64,000 nucleotides of DNA from assembly GCA_933228675.1 (NCBI GenBank), contig OW121742.1, positions 12,503,475-12,567,474 of the forward strand. The letters are read 5' to 3'. Position 1 is the stretch's first letter; each line of letters starts with the position of its first letter. Made by a program: the position numbers and the translations under genes. This DNA comes from Stomorhina lunata. Lineage: Eukaryota > Arthropoda > Insecta > Diptera > Rhiniidae. Shown here piece by piece: positions 48,186 to 57,270 of this stretch. Below the pieces are notes generated by a model that saw only the letters and a program-made list of their open reading frames with translations, had not been told where the DNA came from and did no database searches.

Positions 48186-49370
48186 AATAAAAAATTTTTA
48201 AAAATTTCCTATAAAAATAGAAAATTTTAAAAAATCTCCTATAAAAATAGAAAATTTTAAAAAATTTCCTATAAAAATAGAAAATTTTAAAAAATTTCCT
48301 ATAAAAATAGATAATTTTAAAAAATTTCCTATAAAAATAGATAATTTTAAAAAATTTCCTATAAAAACAGATAATTTTAAAAAATTTCCTATTAAAATAG
48401 AAATTTTTTTAAAAAATTTCCTATAAAAATAGAAAATTTTTTAAAATTTTCCTTTAAAAATAGAAAATTTTTAAAAAATTTCTTATAGAAATAGAAAATT
48501 TTTGAAAAATTTCCTATAAAAATAGAAAATTTTTGAAAAATTTCCTTTAAAAATAGAAAATTTTTAAAAAATTTCTTATAGAAATAGAAAATTTTTGAAA
48601 AATTTCCTATAAAATTAGAAAATTTTCCTATAAAAATAGAAAATTTTTGAAAAATTTCCTATAAAAATAGAAAATTTTTGAAAAATTTCCTATAAAAATA
48701 GAAAATTTTTGAAAAATTTCCTATTAAAATATAAAGTTTTTGAAAATTTTCCTATAAAAATAGAAAATTTTTGAAAAATTTCCTATAAAAATAGAACATT
48801 TTTGAAAAATTTCCTATAAAAATAGAAAATTTTTGAAAAATTTCCTATAGAAATAGAAAATTTTTGAAAAATTTTCTATAGAAATAGAAAATTTTTGAAA
48901 AATTTCCTATAAAAATAGAAAATTTTTGAAAAATTTCCTATAAAAATAGAAAATTTTTGAAAAATTTCCTATAAAAATAGAAAATTTTTGAAAAATTTCC
49001 TATAAAAGTAGAAAATTTTTGAAAAATTTCCTATAAAAATAGAAAATTTTTGAAAAATTTCCTATAGAAATAGAAAATTTTTGAAAAATTTCCTATAGAA
49101 ATAGAAAATTTTTGAAAAATTTCCTATAGAAATAGAAAATTTTTGAAAAATTTCCTATAAAAATAGAAAATTTTTGAAAAATTTCCTATAAAAGTAGAAA
49201 ATTTTTGAAAAATTTCCTATTTTTATAGGAAATTTTTAAAAAATTTCCTATAAAAATGGAAAATTTTTAAAAAATTTCCTATAAAAATAGAAAATTTTTG
49301 AAAAATTTCCTAAAAAAATAGAAAAATTTTGAAAAATTTCTTATAAAAATGAAACATTTTTGAAGTTGTT
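48186..49370 (-). repeat. 31-bp minisatellite array 8, opposite orientation to array 7
   Basis: Unit GAAAATTTTTGAAAAATTTC plus CTATAAAAATA, 31 bp. In reverse complement it matches array 7 except CTATTTTTATAGG for CTTATTTTTATAGG. One unit near 49213-49232 is locally inverted, giving the palindrome AAATTTCCTATTTTTATAGG. Confidence 0.94.
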
Positions 49371-49710
49371 ACAATTTTTTTTTTAAACAAATATCGCAAA
49401 ATTTTTTAGTTTTTATTTTGAAAATGTTCCTTAAAAATTAATATTTCTATTAGAATATTTCTCTGAGAAATATCATATTTAAATTATAATCTGCCTCATA
49501 TTTTTAATGTTTTGTCGTACATATAAAATACAAGATTATAAATATATTTAAGTATTAAAGTAAGCGTGTTGTACATAAAACTCTAGACCCCAAGGGTATT
49601 TTAAATAATAAAAGTAAACATATTTAATAACAAATGACATAAAACCCCATCATACACAATTCTTAAAACTTATTTATGTTTAAGTTGAGTGAATAATGCG
49701 TTGTGTATAG
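49371..49710. other. Unique spacer
   Basis: AT-rich; no gene recognised. Confidence 0.45.
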
Positions 49711-49844
49711 TACACTGAGAAAATAAAGTATGATTTCCCAACAACTTATTGCGTTTGTAGCAGATAGATATCTTAGATTTCCCCAATAGTTTTGTAAAGT
49801 TTCACATTTAAATTTTGCCATAAATTGTTATTTTTTTCAGTGTA
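49711..49844. mobile_element. Short MITE-like element with TACACTGA ends
   Basis: Left end TACACTGAGAAAATAA (49711-49726) and right end TTATTTTTTTCAGTGTA (49828-49844) are imperfect reverse complements. If the outer TA is the target-site duplication, this is a roughly 130-bp Tc1/mariner-type MITE. Confidence 0.55.
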
Positions 49845-50458
49845 TTCCCAAAAAAATTTCAATTTTTATTGCACGACAAAATCATAAACACCACCCAAAT
49901 TTTGTGTGTTTCAATTTTTATTTTTCAATCATTTTCCCTATTTTTTATTTTGGCTTTATGTACAAATAAACAAACTCCCATTAAAATAAAACTGTAAATC
50001 TAAAACCAATATAAATGCCCCCAAGTCTATAACGAAACGTATAGTATCTGGAATATATCTTACTCCTCACTTACTAACAAACAAAAATATCAAAAATAGC
50101 AACAAAAATTACTACGGAATTACTTTATACACACAACTTAACAGACACACATACCACTAAAGCAAAGGGAAATGGATAACGGAAAATTTTATTACAGTTT
50201 GAATAACCAAGTATTTGTGTGCAGTTGAATGTAGGTCTTGTGACTAAATGCTTAAATATAAAAGTATGAGTTACCATAAACGTTAACGTACTCGTACATA
50301 TGTTTGAGTGTTACAATTCGGAAATTCATGCTGTTTAATAGAATAATTGTATACAACAATCTGTTTTCCTAACCTTCGAAACAAAAACTAATCAAGTCCA
50401 GTTAAGCAAACAATTATGTTGGCTGTTTGCCCTTCGCTCCCCTTCTACTTTCTTGTAG
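49845..50458. other. Unique DNA upstream of a candidate exon
   Basis: No repeat or gene recognised. ACTAATC (about 50387) could be a branch point for the splice acceptor at 50457-50458, though it is farther upstream than usual. Confidence 0.4.
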
Positions 50459-50524
50459 ATAAAATGTAACTCATCGAGTCAGTCAGACGATTGGACAGAG
50501 GAACTGGCAGACAGATATATTTAT
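50459..50524 (+). other. Candidate 66-nt internal exon
   Basis: Preceded by a strong pyrimidine tract ending in AG (CCCCTTCTACTTTCTTGTAG) and followed by a perfect GTAAGT donor (50525-50530). Of the three forward frames only the first is open, exactly 22 codons, including CNSSSQSDDWTEELADRY. Length divisible by three would suit a cassette exon. I do not recognise the peptide. Caution: the 3' half contains GGCAGACAGAT, a kind of simple sequence common in fly introns, so chance remains possible. Confidence 0.3.
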
Positions 50525-50704
50525 GTAAGTTTAGTGTCTACCATTGATATTTACTCTACGATTTACTCATTCATACTTTGTGGGGAACTTAAATCTGTAC
50601 AATGTATTAGTGTCTTTTTTAGTCTTCTAGGCCATTTGCCAAACAGTCACAGTCGTAACAGGCTTTGAACTTGGGGGAGGCTTTGATAATATGTGTATTA
50701 AAAT
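50525..50704. other. Unique spacer
   Basis: No gene recognised. Confidence 0.4.
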
Positions 50705-52135
50705 AATAACATTTTGAAAATTTTCCTATAAAAATAGAAATTTTTTTTACTTTGTTTGAAAAATATTAAACTTTTTTAAATTTCTTGAAAAAAATAAATT
50801 TTTTAAAATTTTCTATAAAAATACGAAATTTTTAAAAAAATTTCCTATAAAAATAAGAAATTTTTAAAAAAATTTCTATAAAAATAAGCAATTTTTGAAA
50901 ATTTTCTTATAAAAAATAGGAAATTTTTGAAAAATTTCCTATAAAAATACGAAATTTTTTAAAAATTTCCTATGAAATTTTTGAAAAATATTCTATAGAA
51001 AAAAGAAATTTCTGAAAAATTTCCTTTTAAAATAAGAAATTTTTGAAAAATTTCTTATAAAAATAAGAAATTTCTGAAAAATTTCCTTTAAAAATAAGAA
51101 ATTTTTGAAAAATTTCCTAAACAAATAAGAAATTTTTGAAAAATTTCTTATCAAACTAAGAAATTTTGAAAAAGTTCCTATAAAAATAAAAAAAATTGAA
51201 AACTTTCCTATAAAAATAAGAAATTTTTGAAAAATTTTCTAGAAAAATAAGAAATTTTTAAAAATTTTCTAGAAAATAAGAAATTTTTGAAAAATTTCCT
51301 ATGAAAATAAGAAAATTTTGAAAAATTTCCATAAAAAAAAGCTAATAAGAGATTTTTGAAAAATTTCCCAGAAAAATAAAACATTGTTTTAAAACTTCCT
51401 AGAAAAATAAGAAATTTTTGAAAAATTGCTATAAATATGAATTTTTTGAAAAATTTGCTATAAAAATAAAAAAAAATTAAAAAAATTTCCTATAAAAATA
51501 AGAAATTTTTGAAAAATTTCCTATAAAAATACGAAATTTTTTGAAAAATTTCCTATAAAAAATACATTTTTTATAATTTTTTAAAAATTTTTTAAAATTT
51601 TTTTATAAATTTTTTATAAAAATAAGAAATTTTTAAAATTATAAATATATAAAAACAAGAAATTTTTCAAAAATTTTCTATAAAAATAAGATACTTTTAA
51701 AAAAATTCCTACAATAATGAGAAATTTGTGAAAAATTTCATACAAAACAAAGAAAATTTTTAAAAACTTCGTATACAAATGAGAAAATTTTGAAAAATTT
51801 ACTTAAAAAAATTTTTTTTTAAATTTTCTGTAAAAATAATAAATTTTTTTAAAATTTCCTATAAAAGTCAAAATAAAATAAAAATTATAAAAATAAAGAA
51901 TTTTTGAATAATTTCCTATAAAAATAAGCAATTTTTGAAAATGTCCTTTGAAAATAGGAAATTTTTAACAAAATTTCCTACAAAAATAAGGAACAATTTT
52001 TGAAATTTTTTTATAAAAATAAAAAATTAAAAAAAAAAATTCTTATAAATATAAAAAATTTTAATAAATTTCTTAAAAAAAAAAAAAAAATTTTAAAATA
52101 CATTTTTAATTTTTCTATCAAAATAGGAAAAAGTT
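50705..52135 (-). repeat. 31-bp minisatellite array 9 (degenerate)
   Basis: Same orientation as array 8, with AAGAAATTTTTGAAAAATTT plus CCTATAAAAAT units and many substitutions. Its right part (from about 51441) is duplicated at 54245-54895. Confidence 0.88.
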
Positions 52136-53150
52136 ATTGTTATCTTTTTTATAGAAAAACAAAATTGTAGTATACTTTTGTAAAGAATAAATAATATTTT
52201 TAAACCCTATGTGCCTATAGTTATTCCCTTCAAGCTTGTGTACATTTCAGCCTCCAAGCAAAGTTTTTCTGTCATCCAACGGAGGTGAACCCAATAAAGA
52301 ATCAAACAAAATAAAAGTATTTCGTTCGTTCGTTCGTATCTACAAATGAGCTAACAACGACTCTACATCCAAATTCTCACATCTGACAACTTTGAGCGAA
52401 TACGAATGAATACAAGCTCGAACATTTTTGTAGTGTGTAACAAATACAAACCTGCTGATGGTGATGATGATGACGATGTTGTTGACTTAAAATACTAACG
52501 ACATTGTGTACACAACATGCGGTAAAACGTCAAATGCAAACGTCACACACGAACATAATACGCTGCTTTGGTAACAGGCTCACAGATTTCACCAGAAAGT
52601 AATCGGATGAATTTAATGTTTTAATTCTCATTTAGTTTATGATATTGTTGTTGTTATTGTTGCTGTTAGTGAAGATGTTGTTGGTGAATGAGTGAGTGAG
52701 TACCCACAATTTTATTTCTGTTGCTTTATAATTTTTTTTCTGCTTTTTTGTTCCCCCATTTTTACTTTGTTTTATTGTTGGTGTTGGGCCTGTTGTGTTA
52801 AGGTTGGGTACCAACCAACCAACTAACAGCAGCAGCAGTAGTTTGTTTCCAAAGTCGCTGCCATGTTTTGGTTATGTGCGGAGTAGTAGATAAACTTTTT
52901 ACCCCAGTATAGAGCTACAGTTTGATATCGTACTTAGAAGTAGCAGAATACCAGGCAGGGGCCGAGTTAAGAATTTATGTACTCTGGCAGATTGTTATTT
53001 AGGTTTTGCTGCTGCCTTTTTTTGCTAACTTTTTCTTTTAAGTTGTTAAGTTCTTCCTTCTTAAGTATTAAGTTTATGATTTTGTTGGTTGCATTCTGAA
53101 ATACTGAAGATATATTTGCAATTAGAAATAATGAAAACTTATCTAAAGAA
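52136..53150. other. Unique DNA between array 9 and the TATCGATA array
   Basis: Contains CGTTCGTTCGTTCG (52322-52335), GATGATGATGACGATG and GTTGTTGTTATTG runs. TACATTTCAG (to 52250) followed 34 nt later by GAGGTGAAC looks like a weak splice pair only. The 60-codon minus-strand open frame (52632-52814) is Asn/Lys/Thr-rich and fortuitous. This region is missing from the second copy of the surrounding duplication. Confidence 0.5.
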
Positions 53151-53154
53151 AAGT

Positions 53155-54235
53155 TAAATAATCGATAACTTTTCTATAGGAAATTAAGTTATCGATAACT
53201 TTTCTATAGAAAAGTTAAGTTATCGATAACTTTTCTATATAGAAAAGTTAAGTTATCGATAACTTTTCTATAGAAAAGTTAAGTTATCGATAAATTTTCT
53301 ATAGAAAAGTTAAATTATCGATAACTTTTCTATGGAAAAGTTAAGTTATCGATAACTTTTCTATAGAAAAGTTAAGTTATCGCTAACTTTTCTATAGAAA
53401 AGTTAAGTTATTGATAAATTTTCTATAGAAAAGTTAAGTTATCAATTACTTTTCTATAGAAAAGTTAAGTTGCCGATAACTTTTCTATAGAAAAGTTAAG
53501 TTATCGATAATTTTTCTATAGAAAAGTTAAGTTATCGATAACTTTCCTATAGAAAAGTTAAGTTATCGGTAACTTTTCCATAGAAAAGTTAAGTTATCGA
53601 TAACTTTTCTATAGAAAAGTTAAGTTATCGATAACTTTTCTATAGAAAAGTTAAGCTATCGATAAACTTTCTATAGAAAAGTTAAGTTATCGATAACCTT
53701 TCTATAGAAAATTTAAGTTATCGATAACTTTTCTATACAAAAGTTAAGTTATCGATAACTTTTCTATAGAAAAGTTAAGTTATCGATAACTTTTCTATAG
53801 AAAAGTTAAGCTATCGATAAACTTTCTATAGAAAAGTTAAGCTATCGATAACCTTTCTATAGAAAAGTTAAGTTATCGATAATTTTTCTATAGAAAATTT
53901 AAGTTATCGATAACTTTTCTATAGAGAATTTAAGTTATTGATAACTTTTCTATAGAAAAGTTAAGTTGTCGATAACTTTTCTATAGAAAAGTCAAGTTAT
54001 CGATAACTTTTCTATAGAAAAGTTGAGTTATCGATAACTTTTCTATACAAAAGTTAAGTTATCGATAACTTTTCTATAGAAAAGTTAAGTTATCGATAAC
54101 TTTTCAATTAAGTTATCGATAGCTTTTCCATAAGAAATTTAAATTATCAATAACTTTTCTATAGAAAAATTAAGTTATCGATAACTTTTATAAAATTACT
54201 TTTTTATTGAAAACTATAACTTTTATTGTAAATTT
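53155..54235. repeat. 31-bp TATCGATA array, block 1
   Basis: About 34 units of CTATAGAAAAGTTAAGTTAT plus CGATAACTTTT, 31 bp. Each consensus unit contains two perfect palindromes, TTTTCTATAGAAAA and AAGTTATCGATAACTT, so the array is nearly strand-symmetric. TATCGATA is the recognition sequence of the insect DREF factor, and CGATA is the core of BEAF-32 sites. Whether they are bound here is unknown. Confidence 0.95.
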
Positions 54236-54239
54236 GTTT

Positions 54240-54902
54240 GTGTGTATTTTTTGAAAAATTTGCTATAAAAATAAAAAAAATTTAAAAAATTTCCTATAAA
54301 AATAAGAAATTTTTGAAAAATTTCCTATAAAAATACGAAATTTTTTGAAAAATTTCCTATAAAAAATAAATTTTTTATAATTTTTTTAAAATTTTTTAAA
54401 ATTTTTTTATAAATTTTTTATAAAAATAAGAAATTTTTAAAATTATAAATATATAAAAACAAGAAATTTTTCAAAAATTTTCTATAAAAATAAGATACTT
54501 TTAAAAAAATTCCTATAAAAATGAGAAATTTGTGAAAAATTTCATACAAAACAAAGAAAATTTTTAAAAACTTCGTATAAAAATGAGAAAATTTTGAAAA
54601 ATTTAATTAAAAAAAAAAAATTTTTTTAAATTTTCTGTAAAAATAATAAATTTTTTTAAAATTTCGTATAAAAGTCAAAATAAAATAAAAATTATAAAAA
54701 TAAAGAATTTTTGAATAATTTCCTATAAAAATAAGCAATTTTTGAAAATGTCCTTTGAAAATAGGAAATTTTTAACAAAATTTCCTACAAAAATAAGGAA
54801 CAATTTTTGAAATTTTTTTATAAAAATAAAAAATTAAAAAAAAAAAATTCTTATAAACATAAGAAATTTTAATAAATTTCTTAAAAAAAAAAAAATTAAA
54901 AA
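54240..54902 (-). repeat. Duplicate of the right end of array 9
   Basis: Matches 51441-52090 at an offset of about 2804 bp with few differences, including the run ATTATAAATATATAAAAACA and AAATTTGTGAAAAATTTCAT. It ends abruptly in a TATCGATA unit at about 54903. Confidence 0.9.
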
Positions 54903-55975
54903 TATCGATAACTTTTCTATAGAAAAGTTAAGTTATCGATAACTTTTCTATAGAAAAGTTAAATTATCGATAACTTTTCTATGGAAAAGTTAAGTTATCG
55001 ATAACTTTTCTATAGAAAAGTTAAGTTATCGCTAACTTTTCTATAGAAAAGTTAAGTTATTGATAAATTTTCTATAGAAAAGTTAAGTTATCAATTACTT
55101 TTCTATAGAAAAGTTAAGTTGCCGATAACTTTTCTATAGAAAAGTATAGTTATCGATAACTTTTCTATAGAAAAGTTAAGTTATCGATAACTTTCCTATA
55201 GAAAAGTTAAGTTATCGGTAACTTTTCCATAGAAAAGTTAAGTTATCGATAACTTTTCTATAGAAAAGTTAAGTTATCGATAACTTTTCTATAGAAAAGT
55301 TAAGTTATCGATAACTTTCTTATAGAAAAGTTAAGTTATCGATAACTTTTCTATAGAAAAATTAAGTTATCGATAACTTTTCTATAGAAAAGTTAAGTTA
55401 TCGATAACTTTTCTATAGAAAAGTTAAGTTATCGATAACTTTTCTATAGAAAAGTTAAGTTATCGATATCGTTTTTATAGAAAAGTTAAGTTGTCGATAA
55501 CTTTTCTATAGAAAAGTTAAGTTATCGATAACTTTTCTTTAGAAAAGTTAAGTTATCGATAACTTTTCTATAGAAAAGTTAAGTTATCGATATCTTTTCT
55601 ATAGAAAAGTTAAGCTATCGATAACCTTTCTATAGAAAAGTTAAGTTATCGATAATTTTTCTATAGAAAATTTAAGTTATCGATAACTTTTCTATAGAGA
55701 ATTTAAGTTATTGATAACTTTTCTATAGAAAAGTTAAGTTGTCGATAACTTTTCTATAGAAAAGTCAAGTTATCGATAACTTTTCTATAGAAAAGTTGAG
55801 TTATCGATAACTTTTCTATACAAAAGTTAAGTTATCGATAACTTTTCTATAGAAAAGTTAAGTTATCGATAACTTTTCAATTAAGTTATCGATAGCTTTT
55901 CCATAAGAAATTTAAATTATCAATAACTTTTCTATAGAAAAATTAAGTTATCGATAACTTTTATAAAATTACTTT
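54903..55975. repeat. 31-bp TATCGATA array, block 2
   Basis: About 34 units. Several variant units (TTATCGCTAAC, TTATCAATTAC, TTGCCGATAAC, CTATAGAGAATTT) occur in the same order as in block 1. The right border AAATTACTTTTTTATTGAAA then TTTGTGTGTAT is shared with block 1, so it is a duplicate of block 1. Confidence 0.95.
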
Positions 55976-56755
55976 TTTATTGAAAACTATAACTTTTATT
56001 GTAAACTTGTTTGTGTGTATTATCTTTATAATGGAAATCTACTACATTCACAAACATCTTCCAAAACTTTTTGGAGTATTAGTCAATTCCACCACTATCA
56101 AATAAGTTGGAATCTGCGATGTTATAGGTATTTTAAAGCATTTTTATCTAAATGTTGCCTTTTGTCTATGTTCGTGTTTGTACAAATTCGGCTAAATTTC
56201 CTCACCACAATTACCGAAGGGACTTGTGCGATTTATGCTACAACTACAACAAGAACCAGCAAAAACAAATTTCTAGACCTTTATAAGCATTAAACAGATT
56301 TCGCTACTGGTCTCCCCTAACCCCCATCTACTCAATACCTTTTAAATTGTTAAAACGTCCACCAGCATCATTTTCCACTAAGTAAAGTTTCCACTTTTTC
56401 TTGTGTCTGAGATTCTGTGATTTTGTTCGTCGATTTACAGGCTGGTCATTAAGATTTCGACCATTTGTTAGAAAGGTGAAGATTTTTAATAGTAAAAATG
56501 CTTTCAATAGTATTTTCTGGTCATACTGTCTAAAAATGTAAAGTTTGTTGATTTGTTGCTTCGTATTGGCAGCCAAAGGATTTTTGGTTAAAAGGACAAT
56601 TCCTGTTGAAGCAAATGTTTTGGCTACAGTTTTGCAAATCTTTTGTGAGAGGAACAAAAATATTACATTCATAATAATTGAGTTCGAATATTAATTAAAA
56701 TTTTATATATTAGCTTTAATATTAAACTTTAAAATATTTCTCCCTTATTTTACAG
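55976..56755. other. Unique DNA with the longest non-repetitive open frame of this part
   Basis: Less AT-biased than its surroundings. A 92-codon plus-strand frame (56015-56293) and a 114-codon minus-strand frame (56328-56672) are not made of repeats, but neither shows a recognisable domain, signal peptide or codon pattern I can support. I leave them uncalled. GATTTACAG (to 56440) followed by AAGGTGAAG (about 56472) is a further weak acceptor/donor pair. Confidence 0.4.
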
Positions 56756-56805
56756 AAATTTTAATTACGACACGGCATCTGTTTTTTCCACATCAAGAGC
56801 GTAAG
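56756..56805 (+). other. Candidate 50-nt internal exon
   Basis: Acceptor TTTCTCCCTTATTTTACAG directly upstream, donor AAG/GTAAGC at 56806. Two frames are open: ILITTRHLFFPHQERK, or NFNYDTASVFSTSRA if the alternative donor GC/GTAAGG at 56801 is used. Fifty bases open in two frames is weak evidence of coding; the splice signals are the main support. The peptide is not recognised. It does not continue the reading frame of the 50459-50524 candidate without meeting a stop. Confidence 0.25.
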
Positions 56806-57270
56806 GTAAGCTCTACTTATTTTCTTCAATTAAAAATAATACCATTAAAAAAAATCGTTATTATCATTAAGAAATACGACAGGGTAAATCATGAACGCGT
56901 TTATTCCCCCATACCTAGATCTAATAAATATTTAAATCACAACGTGCTAATATTGTTCCATTTTAAATAATACATACGAACTTCCTCCAAAATCTATTAA
57001 AAACGACAATTTCATTAAATTGTGTTTTTCTTGTTTTCGCGGTTGGAGTTTTACGATGGTTTGGGGGAGGGTGGGGGTAGGTATGAGATCATCAGAGACA
57101 AATTTACATTAATGTTTTGTTGCTGCTATTAATTTTAAGGAAGTAGAAACAAGATTTAAGTATAAAAATTTAAAGTTTTTACATTTTGCTATCAAAGTAA
57201 CTTAATTAAATTTTCAACAAGAAGAAATTTGGAGCTATATATAGACTATAAAACATCGATGACTTCGGAA
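56806..57270. other. Unique spacer
   Basis: Contains a G-rich run (GGTTTGGGGGAGGGTGGGGG, 57058-57077), unusual in this AT-rich window. No gene recognised. Confidence 0.45.

Noticed and set aside
49213..49232. Local palindrome in array 8 as a separate element
   Set aside because: It is a single inverted unit of the 31-bp repeat, not an independent insertion.
52251..52284. 34-nt interval between TACATTTCAG and GGTGAAC as an exon
   Set aside because: Poor pyrimidine tract and weak donor; too short to judge.
56328..56672. 114-codon minus-strand open frame, the longest outside obvious repeats
   Set aside because: No recognised domain or signal. It overlaps weak plus-strand splice-like signals, and one such frame is expected by chance in this length of DNA. 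Left uncalled rather than named.
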